Source of the DNA: Isotricha intestinalis
Taxonomy: Eukaryota > Ciliophora > Litostomatea > Vestibuliferida > Isotrichidae
Reading direction: 5' to 3'
NCBI GenBank assembly: GCA_023807065.1
Contig: JAJJLU010004264.1
Span: forward strand, 1 to 15,759
DNA length: 15,759 nt
Below are positions 1 to 9,973 of the stretch, piece after piece. Made by a program: the position numbers and the translations under genes. The notes beneath the pieces were generated by a model. The model searched no databases. It was not told where the DNA came from and was given only the letters and a program-made list of their open reading frames with translations. Numbering within the stretch: position 1 is the first letter of the stretch; each line of letters begins with the position of its first letter.

Positions 1-388
1 ATAATAACCATATTTTGATTCTTTTATTGTAATTTTAGAAATAATATCTTTAAATAAACCATTTGTCTCTAAATCATCCATACTTTCTATATTTTTTAAT
101 TTAATTCCTTTTTTAAAATGTTCTAATGTTTGTCTCATAATTTTTTTTATTTAAAATATATATTGCTTCACTTAAAGTTAATTTCTCAATTTTTTTTCCA
201 AATAATAACATTTCAATATATTTTGTCTCTTCTCTTTTTTTTCCTAAATTTTTTCTTATTAGCGTTTAAATACTTGAAAGTCCATTATTATTAAAAGCAT
301 AAATTATTTGAATACAATGATTTATTTCATGATATAATATATCCATATATCTTCCTAATTTTCAAATTATTCTCTCATCTTCAATCAT
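1..388 (-). pseudogene. Left-edge gene fragment with HExxH-like motif, frame-broken
   Basis: Reading leftwards from an ATG at 388, a coding-like frame runs for about 80 codons. It then shifts at an A8 run (141-148) into a second open frame that reaches the window edge, with no stop in its last 46 codons. Removing one A from the run joins the two frames smoothly. The first frame is also broken by TGA at 362-364 and TAA at 266-268, each one transition away from TGG and CAA. It contains H-E-I-N-H (317-331), an HExxH zinc-metallopeptidase-like signature, followed by a Lys/Glu-rich stretch with R-E-E-T-K-Y-I-E and a leucine-rich LFGKKIEKLTLSEAIYILN segment. Two substitution stops plus a frameshift argue for real decay rather than only sequencing error. 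HExxH occurs by chance, so the peptidase link is a weak inference; I do not recognise the family. Confidence 0.45.
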
Positions 389-860
389 TTAATTCTTGTT
401 ATCAAATTACATTTGAAAGTAAAACAAATAAATTAGTTTATTATGATTTACTTAAACAAGTAGATTAATGGTTTACTGAGTAAAATGCAAAAATGCTAAA
501 AATAAATAAAATATTGAAAAAGAAATTGCAAAAAGAAATATTTCAAATGATTTTAAGAAAGAGCATTAACTTTCTCTAAGAATAAGACAAAATTGTGATT
601 TAATAAGAAAAAGTAAGAAAATAGAAAAAGAATATAATAAAAAAAGTAATGAATTTGAAGATAAAGAGATTCAAATGAGGAAAACAATATTGGAGAAAAT
701 TATAATATTAATGAGCTCTAAGATTTAAATAGTTATGATGTTAATCAATATGAACCTCTCAGAATGATCGTATTGATTTCAATATTTTTGATAATGGATT
801 AGATTTTAATTTAAATAATTGAAATTTTAATCATTAACAATTGAACTATTTTTTTGATAA
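361..860 (+). pseudogene. Decayed coding relic, possibly homeodomain-like
   Basis: The + strand here is purine-rich and reads in coding-like pieces. From 361 one frame gives about 35 codons, then TAA (472-474 area), Trp-Phe-Thr-Glu, another TAA, and a Lys-rich stretch NAKMLKINKILKKKLQKE. The segment around K-Q-V-D-*-W-F-T-E-*-N-A-K-M-L-K resembles homeodomain recognition helix 3 (consensus QVKIWFQNRRAKLKK), although the invariant Asn of that helix would be Glu here. Further right another frame gives a charged K/E/N stretch (about 590-720), then an Asn/Asp-rich piece (about 690-840) after one or more frame changes. There is no intact start-to-stop frame. Best described as gene debris; the homeodomain reading is speculative. 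About 861-1092 is plain AT-rich spacer before the next gene. Confidence 0.3.
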
Positions 861-1092
861 AATCTTTTTATATATATTTTTATTTATTACACTGAAAAAT
901 ATTTCTTGTATTATCATCTAATGAAAGTCTTCTATTATATAATTTGTTATACAATATATAAATTTTAAAAATATGTAAATATAAACTTAAATCAGCAAAG
1001 TTTTTTTTTGAAATTTAAAAAATTAATTATTTAATAAGAAAAAAATTGTTTTTACTTACATTTACTCTTTTAAAAATTACAAAAAAAAGAAA

Positions 1093-3414
1093 ATGAAAGA
1101 TAAAGATTTATTTGATGAAATAAATTCTTCTTCAAAAAATAGTATTTCAAATGACTCCCTTTCAATGATTGAGGATTCTAATATTATTACTGAAAGTTCC
1201 GAAGATATTATTCAAGAAAAATTAACAATAGAAAAATTTAAAGAATATTTAGGATTATTAGGAGAAAAAGGAAATAATTTTTTAATTGAAAGATTATATC
1301 AATGTATTCTTAGAAAAAGGACAATAAAAGTTTATCCTAATTCATTATGTCCAAATGATATAAAACATTATTTTAAAAAATTAAATAATTTCCAAATTGA
1401 TTATGAAATTCCATATTTATTCTTTGATATTACTAATAAAGGTTATGTAACTAAAAATGATTTTATTAAAGTTATAAAAAACATTTATTTATTTATTTGT
1501 GAAATTAAAAATTTAGAAAATATTATTTCTGATTATGAAATAGGAAATTTTTATGATTATTTACTTTCTTATAATAATGAATTTAATTCTCTTGTTTTAA
1601 GAAAAACAAAATTTATATTTTTATTGTCAAATGGAATTATAAATTTATTAGATATAATAAATAAAAAAAACATAAGAAATCAATATATTATATCTTCTGA
1701 TGATTTTGAAGAAATAAATAATATTTCATTATCAATTCAAAAATTCAAAAAAATAATTCTTCAAAAAGAAAATATAGAAAGTGATTTATCTTTATTTACA
1801 GAAAAATATTTTTCAAAAATTGAGAATCAAAATAATAAACACACTTACATATCAACTTTTAATAATGAAGAAACAAATAATTCAGAAATTAAAAAAACAT
1901 TAATGTCTTTTTTGCCTCAAGAAAAAAAAATATTATTAGATGATATTGATGAAATGAGTTTTTCAAGTGAAGAAAAAGAAGATAATAATTTAAGTAGCAA
2001 TGAATCTGAAATTAGAGATAAAGTAGATGATATTGACTATATTAATACTCAAACTTTGGAAAACATTAAAAAAAATAAAATAAATGAAAATTTTGAAAGT
2101 ATTTTGGATAAGAATAAAGGAAAAAAATTTTTTTTTCTTAAACCTTTTATTAGTGATAATAAAGAATTAAATGATGATTTAAAAAACAATAACATTGACA
2201 TTGAAAAATGTTTAATTTTATTAGATAAAACTGACTTTATTTCTTATGTTGAAAATATTAATAATTCACTTCAAAAATTAAAAACTGATATTTTATCACA
2301 TAATAGGCATTTTGATATTGAAGAAAAAACATATTCTTTAACTTATTTTGCTAAACCTTTAAAATCCAAAAATATATATTTAAATGAATTTATTCATTCA
2401 TTTAATCATTTTAATTTAGAATTTACTTTTTATATTTATCAATGTTTACAAAAAGTTTTTGAATCATCTAAAATGTTTGATAGAGAAGATGAAAATAAAA
2501 TAATTTATAAAATAATTAACATTGATTATAAAGAAATTAATCAATTTAAATTTTATGCATTTTCTTTTTGTAAAGGTTTTAAAGAAATTATTTTTCAAGA
2601 ATATTCTCCGAAAATTTTTTATAATATAAGATATACATTTAAATTAAATCTATTAAATACATTTAATATTGAAAACTTAATAATGAATTTAATAATTGGT
2701 AATATTTCAAATCTTTCGAATTCAATAATAATAAATTCAAAAAAGAAAGATGAATTTGTAATATTTTCTCAAAATAATAAATATATTATAAAATCAATTT
2801 CTGAAAAAGAATTTGAATTTCTATTATTAATTTTACCTAAATATTATTCTCATATTATAAAATATAAAAATATAATTTTAATCGAATTATTCTTTGGTGT
2901 TTATTCAATTTCAATTCCATCATTAAATTTAAAATCATATTTTATAATAGAAAAAAATATTTTTTATTCCCAAAATAAAATTAATATTACAAAAATATAT
3001 AATTTAAAAGGTTGTACATCAAGAAAATTAACTTCAGATTTATTAAATGATAATGATTTTATTGAAAAAAAAGAAACAATTAATATAAAATTAAATGATA
3101 AATTAAATATTATAGAATCCTTGGATGATGATGCAAAATTTTTATATGAAAATAATATATCAAATTATTCATTTTTTATTGGAATTGGAAAAAATTCAAA
3201 TTTTAAAAAATTAAAAGAAGAATATGGATTTTTATCGAATAATGAAAAATTAATTTATTATTTTGGAATTATTGATATTTTAACTCCATATAACAATAAA
3301 AAAAAAATGGAACATTTAATTAAAGCTTTTACTCAAAGTGGAGAAGCTAGTGTAAAACCTCCTTTAGAATATAAAGAAAGATTTCTCAAATTCTTAAAAA
3401 CAATTTTCAAATAA
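1093..3414 (+). CDS. PIP-kinase-like protein with EF-hand-like loop; catalytic motifs degenerate
   Basis: An uninterrupted 773-residue frame; ATG at 1093 is the first Met after an in-frame TAA at 1024-1026 and sits in an A-rich context. Residues about 105-127 hold one degenerate EF-hand-like loop (D112, N115, G117, V119, D123), with poor calcium ligands at loop positions 3 and 5. Residues 150-350 are Asn/Glu/Lys-rich linker. About 480-772 match the phosphatidylinositol-phosphate kinase fold: Y-S-P-x-I-F-x-x-I-R, ATP-lysine-like K567 in KYIIKSI, YNLKGCTSRKL (family D-L-K-G-S...R), N-D-N-D-F, then IIDIL with D728 and the terminal K-K-K-M-E-H and E-R-F-x-K-F motifs. The glycine loop (family G-x-S-G-S) reads KKKDE, and the family MDYSLLVGI reads ISNYSFFIGI, so the catalytic Asp is N691 (codon AAT). 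Membrane phosphoinositide signalling is the family role; here a pseudokinase or scaffold is likely. AATAAA at 3437-3442 could be its polyadenylation signal. It is convergent with the next gene. Confidence 0.85.
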   Translation: MKDKDLFDEINSSSKNSISNDSLSMIEDSNIITESSEDIIQEKLTIEKFKEYLGLLGEKGNNFLIERLYQCILRKRTIKVYPNSLCPNDIKHYFKKLNNFQIDYEIPYLFFDITNKGYVTKNDFIKVIKNIYLFICEIKNLENIISDYEIGNFYDYLLSYNNEFNSLVLRKTKFIFLLSNGIINLLDIINKKNIRNQYIISSDDFEEINNISLSIQKFKKIILQKENIESDLSLFTEKYFSKIENQNNKHTYISTFNNEETNNSEIKKTLMSFLPQEKKILLDDIDEMSFSSEEKEDNNLSSNESEIRDKVDDIDYINTQTLENIKKNKINENFESILDKNKGKKFFFLKPFISDNKELNDDLKNNNIDIEKCLILLDKTDFISYVENINNSLQKLKTDILSHNRHFDIEEKTYSLTYFAKPLKSKNIYLNEFIHSFNHFNLEFTFYIYQCLQKVFESSKMFDREDENKIIYKIINIDYKEINQFKFYAFSFCKGFKEIIFQEYSPKIFYNIRYTFKLNLLNTFNIENLIMNLIIGNISNLSNSIIINSKKKDEFVIFSQNNKYIIKSISEKEFEFLLLILPKYYSHIIKYKNIILIELFFGVYSISIPSLNLKSYFIIEKNIFYSQNKINITKIYNLKGCTSRKLTSDLLNDNDFIEKKETINIKLNDKLNIIESLDDDAKFLYENNISNYSFFIGIGKNSNFKKLKEEYGFLSNNEKLIYYFGIIDILTPYNNKKKMEHLIKAFTQSGEASVKPPLEYKERFLKFLKTIFK

Positions 3415-3881
3415 TATTTTATATATAATTTTCTTCAATAAATTATAAATAATATTAATAATATAATATAATTTTTTAAAAAAGGCTAAATTAATTTATT
3501 TTTTATCTAATTAGAATATTCAAATCTATAGAAAATATATTAAGAAAATGGTTGTTTGATTAAATGAAAATATTATTCATAAAAAATTCCTCGATTAAAA
3601 TTATTAAGTAGAAGTGATTTATTTACATTTTGATTTAATCAAAAAATTAATGAAGATATCTTAATCTTTTTTTATTAAAAAGAATATAATTTTAAATTAT
3701 AATTGATAAGTGAGTTTTTGTTGAATAATTTAGATTAAAATCATTTAAAAATTTAATGGTAAATATTTTTACTTGTTGAAAATTTGTATAATTAATGGAT
3801 AAAAAATTTTTTAAAATTTCAAAATTCGAAAAATTTAATTAAACTACACACAATAAATAAATTATAAAATAACTAATTATA
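3415..3881. other. Convergent AT-rich intergenic spacer
   Basis: 467 bases between the ends of two convergent genes. It holds the possible AATAAA signal for the left gene (3437-3442) and a short TTTGATT-T-AATCAAA inverted repeat near 3630-3645. One + frame from about 3590 to 3830 reads as peptide broken by many TAA codons, but the TAA density is about what random DNA this AT-rich would give. No gene or RNA is supported. Confidence 0.5.
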
Positions 3882-6800
3882 TTAAAATTTTAAAAAGAAC
3901 ATAGAACAATTATATTGTCCATATTTAATATTTAACATAGCATTATATTGTAAATAAACAGCAAAAGCATAATAAAGAAAAGGAAAAGTAAAAGAAAGAA
4001 TAAAATCAAAAACAATAGAAATAGCAAAACTTCTTAAACTGTTACTATGAGCTTCAAAATAAGCACAAACAAAATACCAAATAAAAATATTTAAAATAAA
4101 GCAAAAAATAAAATAAACAATAAATTTAATTTTTAATTTACTAATCATACGATTTAATTGTTGAAATGAATGTTTTTTATCATTTTCTCTTTCATTATTA
4201 ATTTCATATCTTCTAAATTCAGTTCTATATTCCATAAAATATTCAAAAATTTTCATTATAATATATGTTGAAATAGTAGCTAAAAATCCAATAACAAATT
4301 CATAACCAAAATGAATATGTTTTTTCATATGATATAATTTTCTTAAATAAAAATTAAAACTATATAAACAACAAAAGAAAAAATCAAATGATAGAGTAAG
4401 AATTAAAAATGATAATTTATAAGTAAAAATTTCATAAATATCTTTTCTGAAAAATAATGAAATAAATTTATGTTTTTTTTTTATAACAAACCAATATAAT
4501 TCACTATATGTATATTTTAAATATTTTTCTATTTCTTCATTAAATCTTTCTAATTTTTCTACTTCTTCTAATTCTAAAGCTTTTCTTTTTATTTCTTCTT
4601 CTTCTTTAATTTTGTTTTTTAATAATTCTTTTTTATTCTTTAAATCTAAAGAATAATCCATATTATCAGAATTTCTTAAAGGAGAAGGAGAAAATTTCTT
4701 AGGAGAAGAATATTTAGAAGGAGAATTATTATTTATATCATTATTATCAGGATAATTATTTCCATAGTAATAATTCAATTTAAAACTATCTGTTCCATAC
4801 ATATCATCTAAATAATTTTGGTTTAATATAAATTTTTTAGCATATTTTTCACCAGCTTTATCATTTGGAATATTGTTTTTTTCATCTTCTTCGTTTTTAA
4901 TTTGTTGTAAAATTTGATCTATTTTTTTTGGAGGATTATTTACAAATTTTTCAGAATTTATAGTTTCTATAATATTACTTTTATATAAATATGAGAAAAA
5001 AGGTTTTTTTCCCTTAAGATGAAATATTATACATGTAGTAATTTGAGTTATAAAGAAAATTGATAAAACATAATTTCCTATATTTTTTTTGAGTGAATCT
5101 TTAGAAAATACTAAATTATAACATTTAACAAATTGAAAATATTTATCATGATAAATTTGTTCTTTTTTTGAATATTTTTCAAAATCTTTTTGATTATATC
5201 CTATAAATGTTTTTCTTCCAGGACATGTACAATTAACTCTATATTTTGAAATATCAATTATAATTTCAGTACAATCATTTTCACAAAAATAATATTTATT
5301 TTCTAAATAAAAATATTTATATCTGTCATTTAATAAAATATCATATCCATTATCTGAAAAAGTAGAACAAATATCAGAAAAAATTTATTTCCAGGAATGT
5401 AATTGACAATATCATAATTATATTTAGTATATATATAAACAGCTAATGAAATAGATTCTTGATTATTTCTTTTAAAATATTTAGAAATAGTAATATTAAC
5501 ATTCGTACAATAAGAATTATCTAATTGAACTCCATATTGATTAAAAATAATATAATCAAATTGAGGAGCAGTTGTATCATCTCTATCAAATTCAAATAAT
5601 CCAATATAGAAATAAGTATTATTATTTAATGAATAAATTTTTTTTAAAATTTCAAAACAATCATTTAAATTATCTAAAAACCCAATTCCTAAATCATAAG
5701 CCGTTTTATCACAATCTTCTATACCAGCATCTGTAGTATTACATAAATGAAAATAAGTTCTTTCTCCATAAATATATTTATTTACAGGAAATCTATTAGT
5801 GGAAAGATAATTGCCTAAAGTACTATAAAAATCATATAAATCACTTAAACTATGACATTTATTTTGTAAAATATCTTTGATTGAATTTTCAGGACATTCT
5901 TTCAAACATTCTTTTTCATAAGTATAATAAGTTATAGGAGCACTGTTGAATGCACTAGAACATGTTTTTACACATTCATTTGTATTAATAACTAAATAAG
6001 GATAATCAGAAGGACATAAATCTACACATATATGTGAATCATTTTCAATATCTTGATACCAATAATTTGAACAATGATTTATACAATTATTAGAATTATA
6101 TGGATCAAATTCATATCCTGATTTACATGATGTACATTTATGATCTAGTTTATTTCCTTTTTCTGTACAACTTTTACAAGTTTTAAAACAAGCTATAAAT
6201 AAACTTGGTGAAGTTACACTATCAATAACATATCCTTCTACTATTTCTGATGATTGATGGCATTGATATATATTATCTTCTAATCTATAATAATCAGTAT
6301 CACATTGTAGACAATTCATTTTTAATTTATCTCCTCCTATATCACAACGACTACAACTAATATAACAATCATCTAAAATTCCATAAATATAATTTGCAAC
6401 AAAAGTTCTGGTTTGAATTGTTGCTTTACATTCTCCTTTATATATATAAGGAGTGGATGGATTTTTTTCTCTACATTTTACACATTCTTGATTATAAGGA
6501 ACTGTATATATAGGACATGAAGCAATACATTTTGAATGGAAACCATATGTTGGAGAAGGACACTGATCTACACAATTAACACCATATTTATATATATAAG
6601 GAGATTTACAAGTTAAACAATTATGATTATCTCCAATCTTTCCTTGTGAACAAGTTTCACAAGTTTCAAAACATGGTGTAAATAAATTAGCATTACTATC
6701 TAAATAATATCCATTAGGTATAGTATCTTGATTATAACACTTAGTAGGAGTTGTTTCTTGAGTTGTACTACCTAAAGGAATTCTAAAATAATAACCAGAA

Positions 6801-8782
6801 GCACATGAATTACATTTATCATCACCTGCATCATTACAAGTTTCACAATTATTAGAGCATTTTTCCCAAATAGAAGAAGGTGTAGGAGAAGCAGGAAGAT
6901 AATAACCATTTAAAGAATCATAACAATTATTTCCTAAATCACTAGCTTTATAAAAATTTACTTTGCAATTGTTGCAATTATGATTTGTATCACTTCCTCC
7001 AATTGAACAACTATCACAAGTGCTATAACATGGTCTAATATAACCAGTAGTTGTATCACCATAATTATTACCTGATGGTATAACACATATTTTATTAATA
7101 ATACTTTCCCAAAAATAACCCGAAGCACATGTTAAACAATCATTTAAAGTACCTCCATTACATGTTCCACAAGATGGATGGCATAATTTCCATGAATATG
7201 GATTTGTTGTTTTATCTAAATAATAATTTGAATCAATTGTTCTTGAATTATAACAATTGTTTTGTGGTATTGTTGAATGAATATTATCAAATTTAGGATA
7301 ATATTCTGAATCAGTTAAACATAATAAACATCTTTGATCACTAAAAGATGATGATAATTGGTCACAGGTATAACAACTTCTATAACAAGATAATATTATT
7401 ATTGTTGCCTCACAAATATTACTTAATATTTCTTCATCATTTGTACCATAATATGTAAATTTATAATGTCCAGCAGTAGGAGGGGCAGTGTATATAAAAT
7501 TAGTATTAGAATCATATTTTATATTAACATTAACATTTACTAGATTACCATAAGTATTAGTATATTTAAAATTTCCTCTTATAGGTAATTGAGAAAATTT
7601 CAGTTTCTTATCATCAAATTTTTTATTATCAATATTACTATCAAGATTAATAGTAACTTCCCCATTAATATATCCTGAAAATGATATACCACTATTACAA
7701 ATTGGAGTGACAAATGCTCTATAATATCCTTTTCCTAGATCATTTGAATTAGAATAACTTAATAAAGTAATATATTGATTTAAATACACTGAACTTGGGG
7801 CTAAAGGAGAATGAGATGAAGATAAATCTATTTGTTCACCATAAGTAGATAAATCAGATTTAAATCTTCTATATTTCATGAAATTATTGATTGTACATAA
7901 AACAAAAAAGTAAATTCCTATTTTTCCTACTTCAAATTTTGTATAATCTGAATCAGTATCACATTCTTTTAATATGTTCTCTCCTGATTTACTTCCATAA
8001 GCAGTATTTGTTTTTTGAGTAGCAATTAAACAATCAACATATCCATTATTTTTCGTATAACATACGAAAAAAGTATTTTGATTTATATCTAATATTTTCT
8101 GAGCAATTGAAGTAGAATCACAACCATATTCTCTTAAATTATTATTTGAAAGTGAATTTAAAGCACTATTATAAATATCTATTATACATCCATTTTCTGT
8201 GTAAATATTAGATTTATAAACACATACGAATTGAGCATAATTTGAAAATCCTTTACAATCTATACTCTTTGAATTAACTATTCTTTCAATTCTTTTGGAA
8301 ATTCCTTCAATTCCTGGAGCTGAAAAATATAGGAGATTTAAATTTTTTGAAGAATCAATCCAAGCAGCATAAGCTCTATTGAGAGAGGATACAGTTAAAG
8401 TAAATAAACACACATAAGTATTTTCTAAATAAGAATGTGAATTTAAGGGTGAATAGGTAGAATCAAGAATCTTTGACTGAAATTGTAAAGATAGAGGGGA
8501 AGAATTTATATATGTTTTGATTACATATGAAGGTCCTGAACCTGGATAGACTATTACTACTCCTAATTCAGTTGCATGATTTTGAGAATGATGAAGAATT
8601 AGGGTGGTTTGAAGTCCATTTGAGTTATCATAATTTGAGACATAGTCATAGTCTTTACAAAAAGCATATGAGTTTGAATTATACTCTATTGCTTTTGGAT
8701 ATGAACATCCTATTTCGATTGGATTACTTACTGAAAAAACTTGAGGATATAATATAAAAAATGAAATGAATAAAAATTTCAT
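3882..8782 (-). CDS. Furin-like Cys-rich surface protein with multi-spanning C-terminus (one frameshift)
   Basis: One gene of about 1633 codons, although it appears as two ORFs (8782-5330 and 4802-3882). The start MKFLFISFFILYPQVFS is a clear signal peptide. Residues 20-370 are an extracellular beta-rich region of unknown fold, and 370-460 are Ig-like. About 465-977 carry seven furin-like modules of the type C-[YFHS]-x-[ST]-C-x-x-C...C-x-x-C...YY, then shorter C-x-x-x-C-P modules. A conserved membrane-proximal domain follows, ending in N-K-F-F-S-D-I-C, G-Y-D-I-L-L-N-D-R and C-E-N-D-C...V-N-C-T-C. A first membrane span (about 1235-1257) leads to a charged linker, then four more spans (about 1451-1480, 1490-1518, 1549-1575, 1586-1614). 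This layout is known, as I recall, from expanded protist surface-protein families, including ciliates. The frame is lost at the A6 run 5379-5384: one extra base restores the family motif and leaves an open frame through to 3882, so the Met at 4802 is internal. Likely role: plasma-membrane surface or adhesion/sensory protein; ligand unknown. Confidence 0.82.
5379..5384 (-). other. Single-base frameshift point in the surface protein gene
   Basis: On the coding strand the sequence reads GGA AAT AAA TTTTTT CTG. As written, the frame ends at TAA 5330-5332. With seven T instead of six it continues as NKFF-SDIC and stays open for 500 further codons with the same codon style. The conserved motif spans the joint, so a one-base deletion (assembly error or recent mutation) fits better than two genes. 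No GT-AG pair of suitable length restores the frame. Confidence 0.8.
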
Positions 8783-9378
8783 TTTTATTTATAAATTTAA
8801 ATAAAATTTTTATATATGAATAAATATTCAGATTCTTTCTTCAAACAAAAAAGATAATATTTTTTTAAAATTATTAATATTTTTGTTTAACACTTATACT
8901 CATTTAAATACATTTATAAATTTTTGATTTTAAAAAAAATTATCTGTGCAAATAAAACTCATATGAAGTTAGATAATTTTTTTTCTTATAATATTTTAAT
9001 ATTGAATTATTTTTGTCAAATATTCAAAAATATGTAGTATATATAATTAACTGAATACTCTATCCAGAAAACTTTTTAATAAAAAATTTTTTTAATGAAA
9101 ATATCCGACTAAAAACTTTTTATTGAGCTTTATTAGATTTTTGTACATATTTTTTTCAAAAATATTTTATTCTATTTCATCAACATTTTTATATAATTAT
9201 TTAAATTTAGTAATAAAAATATATTAATAAAATAAAAATCTAAATTATATTGAATTTATTTTTTTGTTTTCTAATTTATAAAATATTACTTATAACATTA
9301 TTTTATAATTAAATATAAATAAATATAAATAAATTCATTTTTTTCATCTACTTTTTTAAATTAAAAACCGGAAAATAA

Positions 9379-9513
9379 ACTTCTTCTTTTAAAATAGAAG
9401 GAGATTTTTTTTATTATTATAATAATTTAGAAGACAATGAAATTAATGAATTAAATATAATCTCTTATTATTTATTTAATATTTATAATATGTTAAATAA
9501 GTGCATTTTTTAA
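9379..9513 (+). other. Short stop-free stretch, possible gene remnant
   Basis: Forty-four codons lie between TAA 9376-9378 and TAA 9511-9513. They include S-F-K-I-E-G-D-F-F and N-L-E-D-N-E-I-N-E-L-N, more coding-like than the flanks, and a rare ACCGG lies just upstream. There is no Met near the start and no homology I recognise. An open stretch of this length can arise by chance somewhere in several kilobases of such DNA. Confidence 0.12.
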
Positions 9514-9531
9514 ATTTCCAGAATAATTAAT

Positions 9532-9551
9532 AATATTTTTTAAAAAATATT
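9532..9551. repeat. Perfect 20-bp AT-only palindrome
   Basis: AATATTTTTT is followed directly by its reverse complement. With one mismatch by insertion the symmetry extends to TAATA...TATTA on both sides. It could extrude as a hairpin, but AT-only palindromes are common in DNA of this composition, so no function is claimed. Confidence 0.4.
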
Positions 9552-9973
9552 TATTATTTATTCTTCCACATAAAATTGAGTTTTGTTGAAAAGAATTTTT
9601 ATTAATGTTGTTTTTTATTATTTTATTATTAATTTTATGTTTCATTATTAAATAATTTTATTAATTTTTAACAATTTTTTTGATTATAATTTGTTTAAAT
9701 GAGTTTTTCCATTTTTATTTATTAATATATTTAATTGAAAATGATGATTATATTTTATTAATTAAACATTATTAAATTATTTAAATGTTGAATATAATTT
9801 TTCATCTTTCTTTTGGGAAAAATTTTTAAATTATATTTTTAACTTAAATCTTCTTTTTTTTCTTTTTCATCATTTTTTTTTTTTTATATTATATTATTTT
9901 AAATACATATATTATTTATTTAAAATTTTTGGAAGCGGACATAATATTTTAAACTTAAAATTGTTATAAATAT

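Larger units (their letters stand above)
8783..9973. other. 1.2-kb AT-rich intergenic region
   Basis: This holds the upstream region of the surface protein gene (right of 8782) and the downstream region of the TLDc gene. Visible features are a 10-bp tandem AAATATAAAT repeat (9311-9334), a perfect 20-bp AT-only palindrome AATATTTTTT/AAAAAATATT (9532-9551), and a 44-codon stop-free + stretch (9379-9513) with Glu/Asp/Asn-rich content but no start codon at its head. Long T and A runs dominate. I see no RNA gene and no convincing protein gene. Confidence 0.5.

Noticed and set aside
3590..3830. Peptide-like + frame if TAA is read as Gln
   Set aside because: TAA frequency there is about that expected from base composition, and the intact genes end in TAA, so a reassigned code is not supported.
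3882..4802. Independent 306-residue membrane protein starting at 4802
   Set aside because: The same frame is open for nearly 200 codons upstream of that Met and carries the conserved end of the surface protein domain; it is the tail of the larger gene.
5385..5420. Short intron as the cause of the surface protein frame break
   Set aside because: The nearby GT...AG candidates are 15 and 54 nt, both multiples of three, so they cannot restore the frame, and the conserved motif is already continuous with a one-base change.
8527..8757. 76-codon + strand open frame
   Set aside because: It lies antisense to the signal peptide and first ectodomain residues of the surface protein, which has clear domain evidence.
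9311..9334. AAATATAAAT tandem repeat as a telomere- or origin-like element
   Set aside because: Only about 2.4 copies of an AT-only unit; no GC-containing telomeric repeat is present anywhere in the window.
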